A stretch of DNA of 64,000 nt from Ferrovibrio sp046297895 (GTDB lineage Bacteria > Pseudomonadota > Alphaproteobacteria > Ferrovibrionales > Ferrovibrionaceae): assembly GCF_046297895.1 (NCBI RefSeq), contig NZ_JBKBHC010000008.1:186001-250000 (forward strand). Direction: 5' to 3'. Position numbers and translations under genes: made by a program. Positions within the stretch are counted from its first letter, which is position 1. Each line of letters opens with the position of its first letter. Positions 35,308 through 43,537 of this stretch are shown piece after piece. Under the pieces are notes generated by a model, which did not search any database, was not told the DNA's origin, and saw only the letters and a list, made by a program, of their open reading frames with translations.

Positions 35308-36270
35308 ATGCTGCGCCGCCGCACCGTGAAAGGCCGTCATCCGGCCCATCTGCAGGACACGCCCAGCCTGCAGGCACGGCTGATCGCCCGCGGCCTGAGG
35401 CAGCTTATCAAGCCGCGCAAGGTCAGCCGTGCGGATATTCCCCTGCTGCGTGGACTGATGTTCGCCTTCACCCGCGCCCGGCTGCCGGCGGGGGTGAAGG
35501 CCGAACGCGTGAAGCATATGCGGGATGGCGACTGGCTGCGCGGAGAATGGCTGAGGCCTGACAAGGTGCGTCGCGGCCGCGCCCTGCTCTACCTGCATGG
35601 CGGCGGCTATATCTGCGGCGCACCACGCACGCACCGCGCCATTACGGCGCGCCTAGCCAAGCGGCTGGAGGTTGCGGTCTTTGCCCTGGATTATCGGCTG
35701 GCACCCGAACATCCCTTCCCCGCCGCGCTGGAAGATGCCCTGCGGGCCTGGCGCTGGCTCATGGCCGAAGGGTACCGGCCCGACCGCATCTGGCTGGCAG
35801 GCGATTCCGCCGGCGGCGGGCTGGCGCTTGCGCTGATGCTGGCTTGCAAGCGTGAAGGCCTGCCGCAGCCGGCCGCCGCGGCCCTCTTCTCGCCCTGGAC
35901 CGATCTGACCGGCAGCGGCGCGGCGATGGAGGATAATGTCGACCGCTGCGCCTGGTTCCTGCCAAGGCAGATTCATTTCGCGGCCGACCTGTATGCAGGC
36001 AAGACGCCAAAAGCCGACCCGCTGGTCTCGCCACTATATGGCGAGTTGTCAGGCCTGCCGCCATTGCACCTGCATGTCAGCGACAGCGAGTTGCTGCGCG
36101 ACGACAGCCTGCGTTTGGCCGAACTGGCCCGCACGGCAAAAGTACAGGTTAACCTTAAACTCTGGCATGGCCTGCCCCATGCCTGGCCGAATTTCGCCGG
36201 CCTGATGCCTGAAGGCGATGCCTGCCTGGAGCAGACCGCAGAAGCCCTGCTGCATACAACTGCCGCTTGA
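35308..36270 (+). CDS. Alpha/beta hydrolase of the HSL esterase family
   Basis: Carboxylesterase-like protein of 320 residues. The oxyanion motif LYLHGGGYICGAP occurs near residue 95, LDYRLAPEHPFPAALED near 128, the nucleophile GDSAGGG near 166 (G-D-S-A-G), Asp in HVSDSELLRDDS near 256 and His in HGLPHAWPNF near 288, giving a full Ser-Asp-His triad. This is the hormone-sensitive-lipase family; short-chain esters are usual substrates. No signal peptide. AAGG precedes ATG 35308. Divergent from ribA, 97 bases apart. It may be read with the downstream patatin gene (70 bases). Confidence 0.9.
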   Translation: MLRRRTVKGRHPAHLQDTPSLQARLIARGLRQLIKPRKVSRADIPLLRGLMFAFTRARLPAGVKAERVKHMRDGDWLRGEWLRPDKVRRGRALLYLHGGGYICGAPRTHRAITARLAKRLEVAVFALDYRLAPEHPFPAALEDALRAWRWLMAEGYRPDRIWLAGDSAGGGLALALMLACKREGLPQPAAAALFSPWTDLTGSGAAMEDNVDRCAWFLPRQIHFAADLYAGKTPKADPLVSPLYGELSGLPPLHLHVSDSELLRDDSLRLAELARTAKVQVNLKLWHGLPHAWPNFAGLMPEGDACLEQTAEALLHTTAA

Positions 36271-36340
36271 GCCGCACGCCTGCCCAAGGCACACTTGAGC
36301 AGGCCGATTCGATCTGACGGCCACCGGGGGAAACATCCAC

Positions 36341-38815
36341 GTGCAGGAAAAGGAACTACGCCTCGCCCTGGTCTGCTTCGGCGGCGTCTCGCTCGCCATC
36401 TATATGCATGGCGTGGTGAAGGAGATCCTCAAACTCGTGCGGGCTTCGCGAGCCTACCATGTATTGCCAAAGGGTGAGGCCCGGGCCACGGGGCGCTTTG
36501 CCGACAATATCCGCCCCGGCGATACCGAATACGACAGCGAGCATGCCTACTTCGAATTGCTTCAGGAATTGGGCAAACATGTCGATCTGCGAGTCGTGGT
36601 CGACGTAATCGCCGGCGCATCGGCCGGCGGAATCAACGGCATCATCCTCGGCCGTGCGCTGGCCCATGACCTGCGCATCGACCATTTCCGCAATCTCTGG
36701 CTCAATGAGGCCGATGTCTCACGCCTGCTCGATCCGGAGAAACGCGCCACTCCCTGGAGCAAGGCCTATATGCGGCCGGTTCTGTGGCTCGCATCGCGAT
36801 CGCGGTTCGGCCGACTGATGCTGGGTGATGCGGAAATACTCGACAAGCTGTCTCTGTTCACCCGCTCCCGCTGGTTCCAGCCGCCATTCGACGGCCAGCA
36901 TCTGCTGCGCCAGCTTCTTGCTGGGCTGGAAGCCATGGGCGATCCCGATCATCCGGGCGCTTCGCTGATGCCGACTAACCTGGCGCTCGACCTGTTCGTG
37001 ACCCTGACCGACTTCTATGGCTTCCTGCAGCATATCCCGATTCACGACCCTCCCTTCGTGCGCGACCGCGAGCACCGCCATGTTCTGCGCTTTGCCTACC
37101 GGCGCTGGTCCAGCGGCGAGGAACATTCCGATTTCGCCCGCGGCGAGGCGCCAGGCCTGGCCTTTGCAGGCCGCGCCACTTCGGCCTTCCCCGGCGCTTT
37201 CCCGCCGGCCCAGTTGGGCGATGTCGAACGCCTGCTGACGGAACAGGGGCGAGAGTGGACCACCAAATTCGGCTTCATCCAACGCAACTTCGCCGACTAT
37301 CTGAAAGCCGGCCTCGATCCGGAACTCACATCTTTCGTCGATGGCGGCGTACTGGCCAACAAGCCTTTTGCCGCTGCCATGAAAGCAATCCGGGGGCGCC
37401 CGGCCTATCGCGAGGTTGACCGGCGCCTGGTCTATATCGATCCGCAGCCGATGCGCCCGCCGCCGCCGCCCACAGGCCGCGTGCCCGGCTTTTTCCGCGT
37501 ACTTAAGGGATCGCTCAGCGACATCCCCCGCAACGAACCGATCGCCGATGAACTGATCTGGGTCAGCCGCTTCAACGAACGCGTTCGGCATCTGCGCGGC
37601 GTGATCGATGCCACCCAGCCGCAGATCGCCCAACTGGTCGCCGAGAGCGCGCCGCAGAACCTGGATGCCCCACTGAGCGAAGGCGAAATCCGGCTCTGGC
37701 GCCTGCAGGCCAGCGAGCGCGCCGTGCGGGAGGCCGGCTTTGCCTATGAAGGTTATGTGCGGCTGAAACTGGGTGCCGTACTCGATTTTGTCGGCAAGCT
37801 GGTCTGCAGCGCCTGCGGTTATGGCGAACGCTCGGCCGAGGCCCAGTGGGCCCGCCGTGCCCTGCTCCACTGGGCGCAGGACCGTCAGGTCTGCCATACG
37901 GCTGTCCGTTTTGAACGCGCGCCGCCCGGCACACCGCCCCATGCGCTGCCGGCCTGGGTTCGCTTCCTGCTGCGTTTCGATGTCTCCTTCCGTCAGCGAC
38001 GCGTGCGCTTCCTGGTCCAGCGCCTGAACCAGCTTTACGGAAAACTGGGCGAGCCCGAGCATCGCGGCCTGCAGGCCGAACGGCTGGATGGCATGAAACG
38101 GGCACTTTACGAAGCCCAGGAAACCCTGCGTCGCTTTGATGATGGCAACGGGATGGCTGCCCAGACGAAGGACCAGATCAAGACGCTGTTCTTCCGGCGC
38201 ATCGATCTCAAGCAGGCCGAACATATCGAACAGGACGCCATAGCCTTCGCCAGCAGCAATTTGACGGCCATCGATGCCGTCGTTGACTCCCTTGGCCGCG
38301 ATATCGACCTTGACCGCACTACCGACGGCCTGGATGCCCTCTTCGCCCAGCTTTCGCCGGAGGACTGGAGTTCGGCGGCGCGGCGTGACCTGCTGGTCAG
38401 CTATATCGGCTTCCCCTTCTGGGACGTGCTGACCTTCACCATCACCAACTGGCGCGACCTGGGCGAGTTCAACGAGATCAAGATCGACCGCATCAGCCCG
38501 GAAGATGCCGTGGCGATCCGGCGCGGCAATACGCTGAAGGGCGTCAACCTCGGGCGGTTTGGCGGATTCTTCAGCCGGGCGCATCGCGAGAATGACTATC
38601 TCTGGGGTCGGCTGCATGCCATCGACCGGCTGATCGACATCGTTTGCGACTCAGCCCTGGGTCGCGACCGGGATGACCTGGTGGATCGCATGGCGCTGAA
38701 GCTGAAAGCCTTCAAGCTGGTGCTCGACCGCGAGGCTGCCAATCTGGCGGTAAGCAGGACCCTGATCGCCGACCTGCGGCAGGAACTGGCCGCGATTGCC
38801 GCGAAAAGCGCATAA
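36341..38815 (+). CDS. Patatin-like protein (TIGR03607 type)
   Basis: Large patatin-domain protein of 824 residues. The N-terminus LRLALVCFGGVSLAIYMHGV gives the oxyanion loop, GASAGGINGIIL near residue 91 contains the G-x-S-x-G nucleophile, and DGGVLANKPF near 334 the catalytic Asp of the Ser-Asp dyad. The remaining 450 residues are helical and specific to this long family, with no known domain recognised. Predicted lipid acyl hydrolase; no signal peptide. It begins with GTG 36341 (GGGGAAAC upstream) since no ATG precedes the conserved block. A 632-residue open frame on the opposite strand is a shadow. Confidence 0.9.
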   Translation: MQEKELRLALVCFGGVSLAIYMHGVVKEILKLVRASRAYHVLPKGEARATGRFADNIRPGDTEYDSEHAYFELLQELGKHVDLRVVVDVIAGASAGGINGIILGRALAHDLRIDHFRNLWLNEADVSRLLDPEKRATPWSKAYMRPVLWLASRSRFGRLMLGDAEILDKLSLFTRSRWFQPPFDGQHLLRQLLAGLEAMGDPDHPGASLMPTNLALDLFVTLTDFYGFLQHIPIHDPPFVRDREHRHVLRFAYRRWSSGEEHSDFARGEAPGLAFAGRATSAFPGAFPPAQLGDVERLLTEQGREWTTKFGFIQRNFADYLKAGLDPELTSFVDGGVLANKPFAAAMKAIRGRPAYREVDRRLVYIDPQPMRPPPPPTGRVPGFFRVLKGSLSDIPRNEPIADELIWVSRFNERVRHLRGVIDATQPQIAQLVAESAPQNLDAPLSEGEIRLWRLQASERAVREAGFAYEGYVRLKLGAVLDFVGKLVCSACGYGERSAEAQWARRALLHWAQDRQVCHTAVRFERAPPGTPPHALPAWVRFLLRFDVSFRQRRVRFLVQRLNQLYGKLGEPEHRGLQAERLDGMKRALYEAQETLRRFDDGNGMAAQTKDQIKTLFFRRIDLKQAEHIEQDAIAFASSNLTAIDAVVDSLGRDIDLDRTTDGLDALFAQLSPEDWSSAARRDLLVSYIGFPFWDVLTFTITNWRDLGEFNEIKIDRISPEDAVAIRRGNTLKGVNLGRFGGFFSRAHRENDYLWGRLHAIDRLIDIVCDSALGRDRDDLVDRMALKLKAFKLVLDREAANLAVSRTLIADLRQELAAIAAKSA

Positions 38816-38905
38816 TTCCAGCTTTATGCGAAAGTCCGGCACCTTGTCCGTACCGGCAAAAAGCGTATGCTCGGCGCCCCGATCCATGTTTTAAGCGAGC
38901 TATCC

Positions 38906-39781
38906 GTGATCCGTTCCTTCCGCACCTTCCTGCTTGCTGCCGCCCTGGTTACGGCTGGCAGCTCCCTCGTTCAGGCCCAGCCGGCCAAGACGGCCGGCGA
39001 CGATCCGGTGGTGGCACGGGTGAACGGCCAGCCGATCACCCGCTCGGCCGTGCTGGAGTTCTACAGCCAGCTTCCGGCGCCGATGAACCAGATCCCCATC
39101 GAGCAGCTCCTGCCTGGCCTGATCAACGAGCTGGCCGCACGCAAGCTGCTGGGCATGGCCGCCGAGAAGGCCAAGCTGGCTGACGATCCGGCGGTGAAGG
39201 TGCAGCTGCAGAATGCCCGCGAACAGGTGCTGCAGCAGGCCTATCTGGACCGCAAACTCAAAACCGAGCTGACCGAGCCGAAACTGAAGGCGCGATACGA
39301 GGAACTGATCAAGGCACAGCCGCCGCAGGAAGAGGTACATGCGCGCCATATCCTGACGGCTAGCGAGGCCGATGCCAAAGCGGCCCTGGACGAAGTGAAG
39401 AAGGGCGCGGATTTCACCGAAGTGTCGAAGAAGCGCTCGACCGGCCCTACGGCGGCAACGGGCGGCGATCTTGGCTTTTTCACCAAGGACAAGATGGTGC
39501 CGGAATTCGCCGAGGCTGCCTTCAAGCTGCAGCCCGGCCAGGTAACCGAAACGCCGGTGAAGACTCAGTTCGGCTGGCACATCATCAAGGTGGAGGCCCG
39601 CCGCAAGGGCGAGGTTCCCAAATTCGAGGATGTGCGTGGGCAGGTCTACGAGATCATGGGCAATGAGGTGGTCGAGAAGACTGTTGCCGACCTGCGCAAG
39701 GATGCCAAGATCGAACAGTATGACTGGCAGCCGCCGGCCGGCAAACTGCCGGCCATCGCACCTGCGCCGAAGAAACAGTAA
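38906..39781 (+). CDS. Periplasmic parvulin-type peptidylprolyl isomerase
   Basis: PpiC/PrsA-like protein of 291 residues. A signal peptide covers about 1-25 (FLLAAALVTAGSSLVQAQ). A SurA-like N-terminal helical region (VVARVNGQPITRSAVLEFYS) is followed by the rotamase domain starting at EEVHARHILTASEADA near 142, with GGDLGFFTKDKMVPEFAEAAF, then TQFGWHIIKVE. It should help fold outer-membrane or periplasmic proteins. I use the GTG at 38906, which begins right before the signal sequence; an in-frame ATG at 38867 would add a polar extension. It is 18 bases upstream of argJ. Confidence 0.9.
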   Translation: MIRSFRTFLLAAALVTAGSSLVQAQPAKTAGDDPVVARVNGQPITRSAVLEFYSQLPAPMNQIPIEQLLPGLINELAARKLLGMAAEKAKLADDPAVKVQLQNAREQVLQQAYLDRKLKTELTEPKLKARYEELIKAQPPQEEVHARHILTASEADAKAALDEVKKGADFTEVSKKRSTGPTAATGGDLGFFTKDKMVPEFAEAAFKLQPGQVTETPVKTQFGWHIIKVEARRKGEVPKFEDVRGQVYEIMGNEVVEKTVADLRKDAKIEQYDWQPPAGKLPAIAPAPKKQ

Positions 39782-39798
39782 GACTGCTGGAGACGACC

Positions 39799-41034
39799 AT
39801 GGCCGCGCATCCGGTTTCGCCGCTGGCGCCCCAAACCTATCCGACTCTGCCGCCGGTGGGCGGTGCCCGCCTGGCCACCGGTCATTCGGGCATGCGTTAT
39901 AAGGGCCGCGACGATCTGCTGCTGATCGAATTTGTCGCCGGTACTACTGTGGCAGGTCTTTTCACGCGGTCTTCCATGCCCGGCGCGCCGGTGGAGTGGT
40001 GCCGCAAGATTCTTCCCAAGGGCACTGCCCGTGCCCTGGTGGTGAATGCCGGCATCGCCAATGTCTTCACTGGCAAGGCCGGCGCCAGGGCGGTGAAGGT
40101 CACCACGGACGGTGCGGCGAAAGCCGTGGGCTGCAAGGGCGGCGAAGTCTATCTCGCTTCCACCGGCGTGATCGGCCAGATTCTGCCAGCCGAAAAGATC
40201 GTGGCGCAATTGCCCAAAATGAAGAAAGCCCTTTCGGTCGATGCCTGGGCAGCCGCGGCAAAGGCGATCATGACCACCGATACCTTTCCCAAGCTGGCCA
40301 CGGCAAGCTGCAAGATCGACGGCAAGAAAGTCACGATCAACGGCTTCTGCAAAGGCTCGGGAATGATTGCGCCCGACATGGCGACGATGCTGGCCTTCTT
40401 TGTCACCGACGCTGGTCTGCCGGCCGCCACGCTGCAGGCCCTGCTGAAGGACGCCAACAACCAAAGCTTCAACTGCCTGACCGTGGATGGCGATACATCC
40501 ACCTCGGATACCGTATTGCTGTTCGCGACAGGCGCGGCCGACAATGCCCCGATCGTCAAGGCAGGCAACAAGCGCCTGGCTGATTTCCGGCGCGCCCTGA
40601 CCGGGGTGATGGCTGAACTGGCGCAGCAGGTGGCCCGCGACGGCGAAGGCGCGCAGAAGCTGGTGACCATCGATGTGACCGGCGCCAAGACCGATGCCTC
40701 GGCCCGCGTCATCGCCCGCGCGATTGCCAACTCGCCGCTGGTGAAAACCGCGATCGCCGGCGCCGATGCCAATTGGGGCCGTATTGTGATGGCCGTCGGC
40801 AAATCGGCCGAGCCCGCCAATCGCGACAAGCTGGTGATCAAGATTGGCGACAAGCCGGTGACCAAGAACGGCATGGTCCGGCCGGATCATGACGATGCCT
40901 ATGCCACCCGGCATTTCAAGGGCAGCGACGTGCGGATCGCCGTCGATGTCGGCGTCGGCAAGGGCAAGGCGCGGGTATGGACCTGCGACCTGACCCACGG
41001 CTATATCGACATCAATGCCGACTACCGAAGCTGA
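39799..41034 (+). CDS. argJ: Bifunctional ornithine acetyltransferase / N-acetylglutamate synthase
   Basis: Arginine biosynthesis enzyme of 411 residues that transfers acetyl from N-acetylornithine to glutamate and can also use acetyl-CoA. The self-cleavage site is visible as KGSGMIAPDMATMLAFF near residue 188, in which the Thr of ATM is the nucleophile. Other landmarks are GVRLATGHSG-like GGARLATGHSGMRYKGRDDL at the start and GADANWGRIVMAVGKSAEPAN near 318. GGAG precedes ATG 39799. It overlaps the downstream mutT by 20 bases, an arrangement common in alphaproteobacteria. Confidence 0.96.
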   Translation: MAAHPVSPLAPQTYPTLPPVGGARLATGHSGMRYKGRDDLLLIEFVAGTTVAGLFTRSSMPGAPVEWCRKILPKGTARALVVNAGIANVFTGKAGARAVKVTTDGAAKAVGCKGGEVYLASTGVIGQILPAEKIVAQLPKMKKALSVDAWAAAAKAIMTTDTFPKLATASCKIDGKKVTINGFCKGSGMIAPDMATMLAFFVTDAGLPAATLQALLKDANNQSFNCLTVDGDTSTSDTVLLFATGAADNAPIVKAGNKRLADFRRALTGVMAELAQQVARDGEGAQKLVTIDVTGAKTDASARVIARAIANSPLVKTAIAGADANWGRIVMAVGKSAEPANRDKLVIKIGDKPVTKNGMVRPDHDDAYATRHFKGSDVRIAVDVGVGKGKARVWTCDLTHGYIDINADYRS

Positions 41035-41476
41035 CCCGCTCTGCCCCGGCGATTCCGCGGCTCTGCTGGCGCCCAAGCCGGTGGTGCTGGTAGTAGCCGT
41101 GGCGCTGGTGGATGCCGACGGCCGCGTACTGCTCACCCAGCGACCCGAAGGCAAGAAACTGGCCGGCATGTGGGAATTTCCCGGCGGCAAGGTCGAGCCG
41201 AACGAGACGCCGGAAGCCGCCTTGATCCGCGAGTTGCATGAGGAACTGCATCTCGACATCTCTGCGGCGTGCCTCGCGCCGTTTGCCTTCGCCAGTCACG
41301 CCTACGAGGATTTTCACCTGCTGATGCCGCTCTATGTCTGCCGGCGCTGGGCAGGCCAGCCGCAATCGCGTGAAGGCCAGGCAATGAAGTGGGTGCGGCC
41401 GGTGAAGATGGGTGAGCTGCCCATGCCGCCGGCCGACATTCCGCTGGTGGCGATGCTGCGCGACCTGCTGGGCTAA
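41015..41476 (+). CDS. mutT: (Deoxy)nucleoside triphosphate pyrophosphohydrolase, MutT-like
   Basis: Nudix hydrolase of 153 residues that removes 8-oxo-dGTP. The Nudix box runs GGKVEPNETPEAALIRELHEEL near residues 58-79, following WEFPGG, and matches G-x5-E-x7-REUxEExGU at the key glutamates. N-terminal strands (VVLVVAVALVDADGRVLLTQR) fit MutT. ATG 41015 lies inside argJ, giving a 20-base overlap and likely coupling. It overlaps the convergent VOC gene by four bases. Confidence 0.93.
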   Translation: MPTTEADPLCPGDSAALLAPKPVVLVVAVALVDADGRVLLTQRPEGKKLAGMWEFPGGKVEPNETPEAALIRELHEELHLDISAACLAPFAFASHAYEDFHLLMPLYVCRRWAGQPQSREGQAMKWVRPVKMGELPMPPADIPLVAMLRDLLG

Positions 41477-41907
41477 CCGCCGATCCGCTCCAGCACCGCA
41501 GCATCATACTGAGCAGCAAACTCGGCCGAGGGCGGGATCGGCTTGATCACATCGATCAGCACGCCGTTGGGATCGGCCAGGATGAAGTGGCGCTGGCCGA
41601 AATCCTCATCGCGGAGCTCGAGTCGGATATCCAGTCCGGCCGCTTTGGCCTTCTCGTATTCGCCATCCACGTCCTCCACCTCGAAATTGATCAGCAGGCC
41701 CTGCACCGGCCGGCGGAAGCCCTCCGGGATCGTGGCATGGCTGTGGTCGAGGATCGCAAGGTTCACGCGCTCGTCGGCCTGGCTGGTCAGATGCACATAC
41801 CAGTCGCTCTCAAAGGCCGGTGCGAAGCCGAAGTGCATGCGGTAGAAGGCGGCGGTTTCGGCGACTTTGGTCGTACAGATGACCGGGTAGTAGCTGATCG
41901 GTTTCAC
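41473..41907 (-). CDS. VOC family (glyoxalase/bleomycin resistance-like) protein
   Basis: Vicinal-oxygen-chelate protein of 144 residues with two beta-alpha-beta-beta-beta modules: ISYYPVICTTKVAETAAFYRMHFG at the start and LLINFEVEDVDGEYEKAKAAGLD in the middle, then FILADPNGVLIDVIKPI. Metal ligands of the family are only partly recognisable, so substrate is unknown. The open frame extends upstream to 42291 antisense to the TetR gene, but GGAG (41914-41917) supports the GTG at 41907. It is divergent from the TetR regulator and is the likely regulated partner through the operator at 42004-42020. Confidence 0.88.
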   Translation of the reverse strand: MKPISYYPVICTTKVAETAAFYRMHFGFAPAFESDWYVHLTSQADERVNLAILDHSHATIPEGFRRPVQGLLINFEVEDVDGEYEKAKAAGLDIRLELRDEDFGQRHFILADPNGVLIDVIKPIPPSAEFAAQYDAAVLERIGG

Positions 41908-42003
41908 GGGAGAGCTCCTTTCCTGCATGATCCGGTCCGGCTGGGACTGGATCGACGATTCGCCGCAGATGGGACTGGACGGCGGCGGTTGGAATGGATA
42001 TAA

Positions 42004-42020
42004 ACATACAGGCTGTATGT
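42004..42020. promoter_or_regulatory. Putative TetR operator
   Basis: ACATACA-GGC-TGTATGT, a perfect seven-base dyad directly abutting the ATG of the TetR gene, in the 113-base gap between it and the VOC gene. The half-site resembles that of AcrR-type TetR operators. Binding here would block its own translation start region and probably both promoters. Confidence 0.65.
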
Positions 42021-42629
42021 ATGCAAGAGAAAAAGCAGACCAAGGCTGAAAAACACGCCGCGACGCGAGCCGCCCTGCTGGCCACGGCGCGCCGGCTGTT
42101 TGCCGCCCGAGGCTACGCGGAGACCGGCACGGAAGACGTGGTGCGCGAGGCCGGAGTGACCCGCGGTGCGCTGTACTACCACTTCGCCGACAAGCGGGCG
42201 CTTTTCGAAGCGGTGGTCGAAAGCATAGCGGCCGAGGTGCTGGCCGCCATCGAGGCGGCATCAAGCAAGGCCGCATCGCCGCTGGACGCACTGATCACAG
42301 GCAGCGCGGCCTTCCTGGATGCCTGCCTCAAACCGGATGCGCGGCAGATTTTCCTGGTGGATGCACCCTCGGTGATCGGGTGGCAGCGCTGGCGCGAGAT
42401 CGATGGCCGTTATGGCCGCGGCTCGCTGCGCCAGGGCATCGAGGCGGCCCTGGCCGAACTGCCGAATGGCCGGCAACTTTCAGCCGAGGCGCTGACCTTC
42501 CTGCTGACCGGTGCGATGAACGAGGCCGCGTTATGGCTGGCCGAGGCTGAAAACGAAATGGCCGCGCGCAAGGCCGCCGACGCGGCGCTGAACCGCATCC
42601 TCACCCTTGTGTTCGGACCGGACCGCTGA
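42021..42629 (+). CDS. TetR/AcrR family transcriptional regulator
   Basis: Repressor-type protein of 202 residues. The N-terminal helix-turn-helix is typical: LLATARRLFAARGYAETGTEDVVREAGVTRGALYYHF near residues 21-57, with the recognition helix GVTRGALYYHFADK. The C-terminal ligand domain carries GSAAFLDACLKPDARQIFLVDAPSVIGWQRWREID, a TetR_C-type pattern. Two starts exist: ATG 41994 lies upstream of and would translate through the operator dyad, while ATG 42021 begins right after it and is preferred. Likely autoregulated, with the divergent VOC protein as its main target. Inducer unknown. Confidence 0.9.
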   Translation: MQEKKQTKAEKHAATRAALLATARRLFAARGYAETGTEDVVREAGVTRGALYYHFADKRALFEAVVESIAAEVLAAIEAASSKAASPLDALITGSAAFLDACLKPDARQIFLVDAPSVIGWQRWREIDGRYGRGSLRQGIEAALAELPNGRQLSAEALTFLLTGAMNEAALWLAEAENEMAARKAADAALNRILTLVFGPDR

Positions 42630-43523
42630 TCAGGCTTTGGGCCGGCCGCCCAGGGGATACTCGACAGTGTCGAGTGCCGCTGCCAGCCGGTTGGCCGCCA
42701 TGCCCGGCCGAAGGGGCTTTTGCTGGCTGCCATGCGGCGACCAGCCGGTCAGCGTTATCACCTCGAAACCGGCCCGGATGCGGCCGTCGCCGTCGGCAAA
42801 ACGCTGCTGATAGATATCGGCCATGCGAAACAGGGTGGCGCGGCGGGTAAACGACTTACGCCTTGTGAATGTGGCGTTAGCCTCGCCCATGCCGCGCAGG
42901 TCGCGCATCAGTCGGATGGCATCGGCGTAGGTAACACGGATCACTTCGCTGTCGGCGACCGGCAGGGCAAAACCGGCGCGCTGCAGCAGAGCAGCACCGT
43001 CCAGGGTCTCGGCCATCGGGGATACGCGCGGACTGGCACCGCCCTCCAGTTCCGATTCTGCGGCCAGCCATGACTGACGCAGTTCGCTCAGGGTCGAACC
43101 GCCCAGCATGGCACCCAGGAACAGGCCATCGGGCTTCAAGGCACGCTGGATCTGCAGCAAAGCGCCGGGCAGGTCGTTGACCCAATGCAGATTGAGCAGC
43201 GCGATCACCAGGTCGAACCGCTGCCCGGCAAAGGGCAGGAATTCCTCGTCGCCTACCACATGCAGCAGAGACGGTCCCGGTATCGAATCCATCGAAACCA
43301 GCGTTTCTATTCCACCCCGGCCCTGTAGTCGCGGTTTTAGCCAGTCAGCATCACAACCCTGCACCAGCGTCAGCGGGAATGTGCGGCGGATGTCCTCCAG
43401 CCTGTCGAGCAGACGCTCGGCCACTGCGGCGCGAAGGAAATCGTATTCCGCAGCCTGCCACGCCGCACGCTGACGATGTCGCCGCTTCACGGCACGATCG
43501 AAAATCTGCATAGTGTCGCTCAT
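42630..43523 (-). CDS. SAM-dependent methyltransferase, BioC/NDUFAF5-like
   Basis: Methyltransferase-domain protein of 297 residues. It begins MSDTMQIFDRAVKRRHRQRAA, followed by FLRAAVAERLLDRLEDI, GCDADWL and LHVVGDEEFLPFAGQRFDLVIALLNLHWVNDLPGALLQIQRALKPDGLFLGAMLGG, the class I fold with post-I, II and III motifs. This pattern (FDRAxxRRxRxRAA and NLHWVNDLPGAL) matches the NDUFAF5 family of alphaproteobacteria and mitochondria, which hydroxylates or modifies complex I rather than making biotin. The SAM-binding GxGxG is degenerate. Start ATG 43523 leaves only 14 bases to the divergent patatin gene. Confidence 0.87.
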   Translation of the reverse strand: MSDTMQIFDRAVKRRHRQRAAWQAAEYDFLRAAVAERLLDRLEDIRRTFPLTLVQGCDADWLKPRLQGRGGIETLVSMDSIPGPSLLHVVGDEEFLPFAGQRFDLVIALLNLHWVNDLPGALLQIQRALKPDGLFLGAMLGGSTLSELRQSWLAAESELEGGASPRVSPMAETLDGAALLQRAGFALPVADSEVIRVTYADAIRLMRDLRGMGEANATFTRRKSFTRRATLFRMADIYQQRFADGDGRIRAGFEVITLTGWSPHGSQQKPLRPGMAANRLAAALDTVEYPLGGRPKA

Positions 43524-43537
43524 GGCTTCATTCTGAC

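Noticed and set aside
36719..38617. 632-residue open frame antisense to the large patatin gene
   Set aside because: No domain and no ribosome site; shadow of the coding strand.
39646..41259. 537-residue open frame antisense to argJ and mutT
   Set aside because: Crosses two well-identified genes; no motif found.
41908..42291. N-terminal extension of the VOC frame
   Set aside because: Antisense to the TetR gene; GGAG places the start at GTG 41907.
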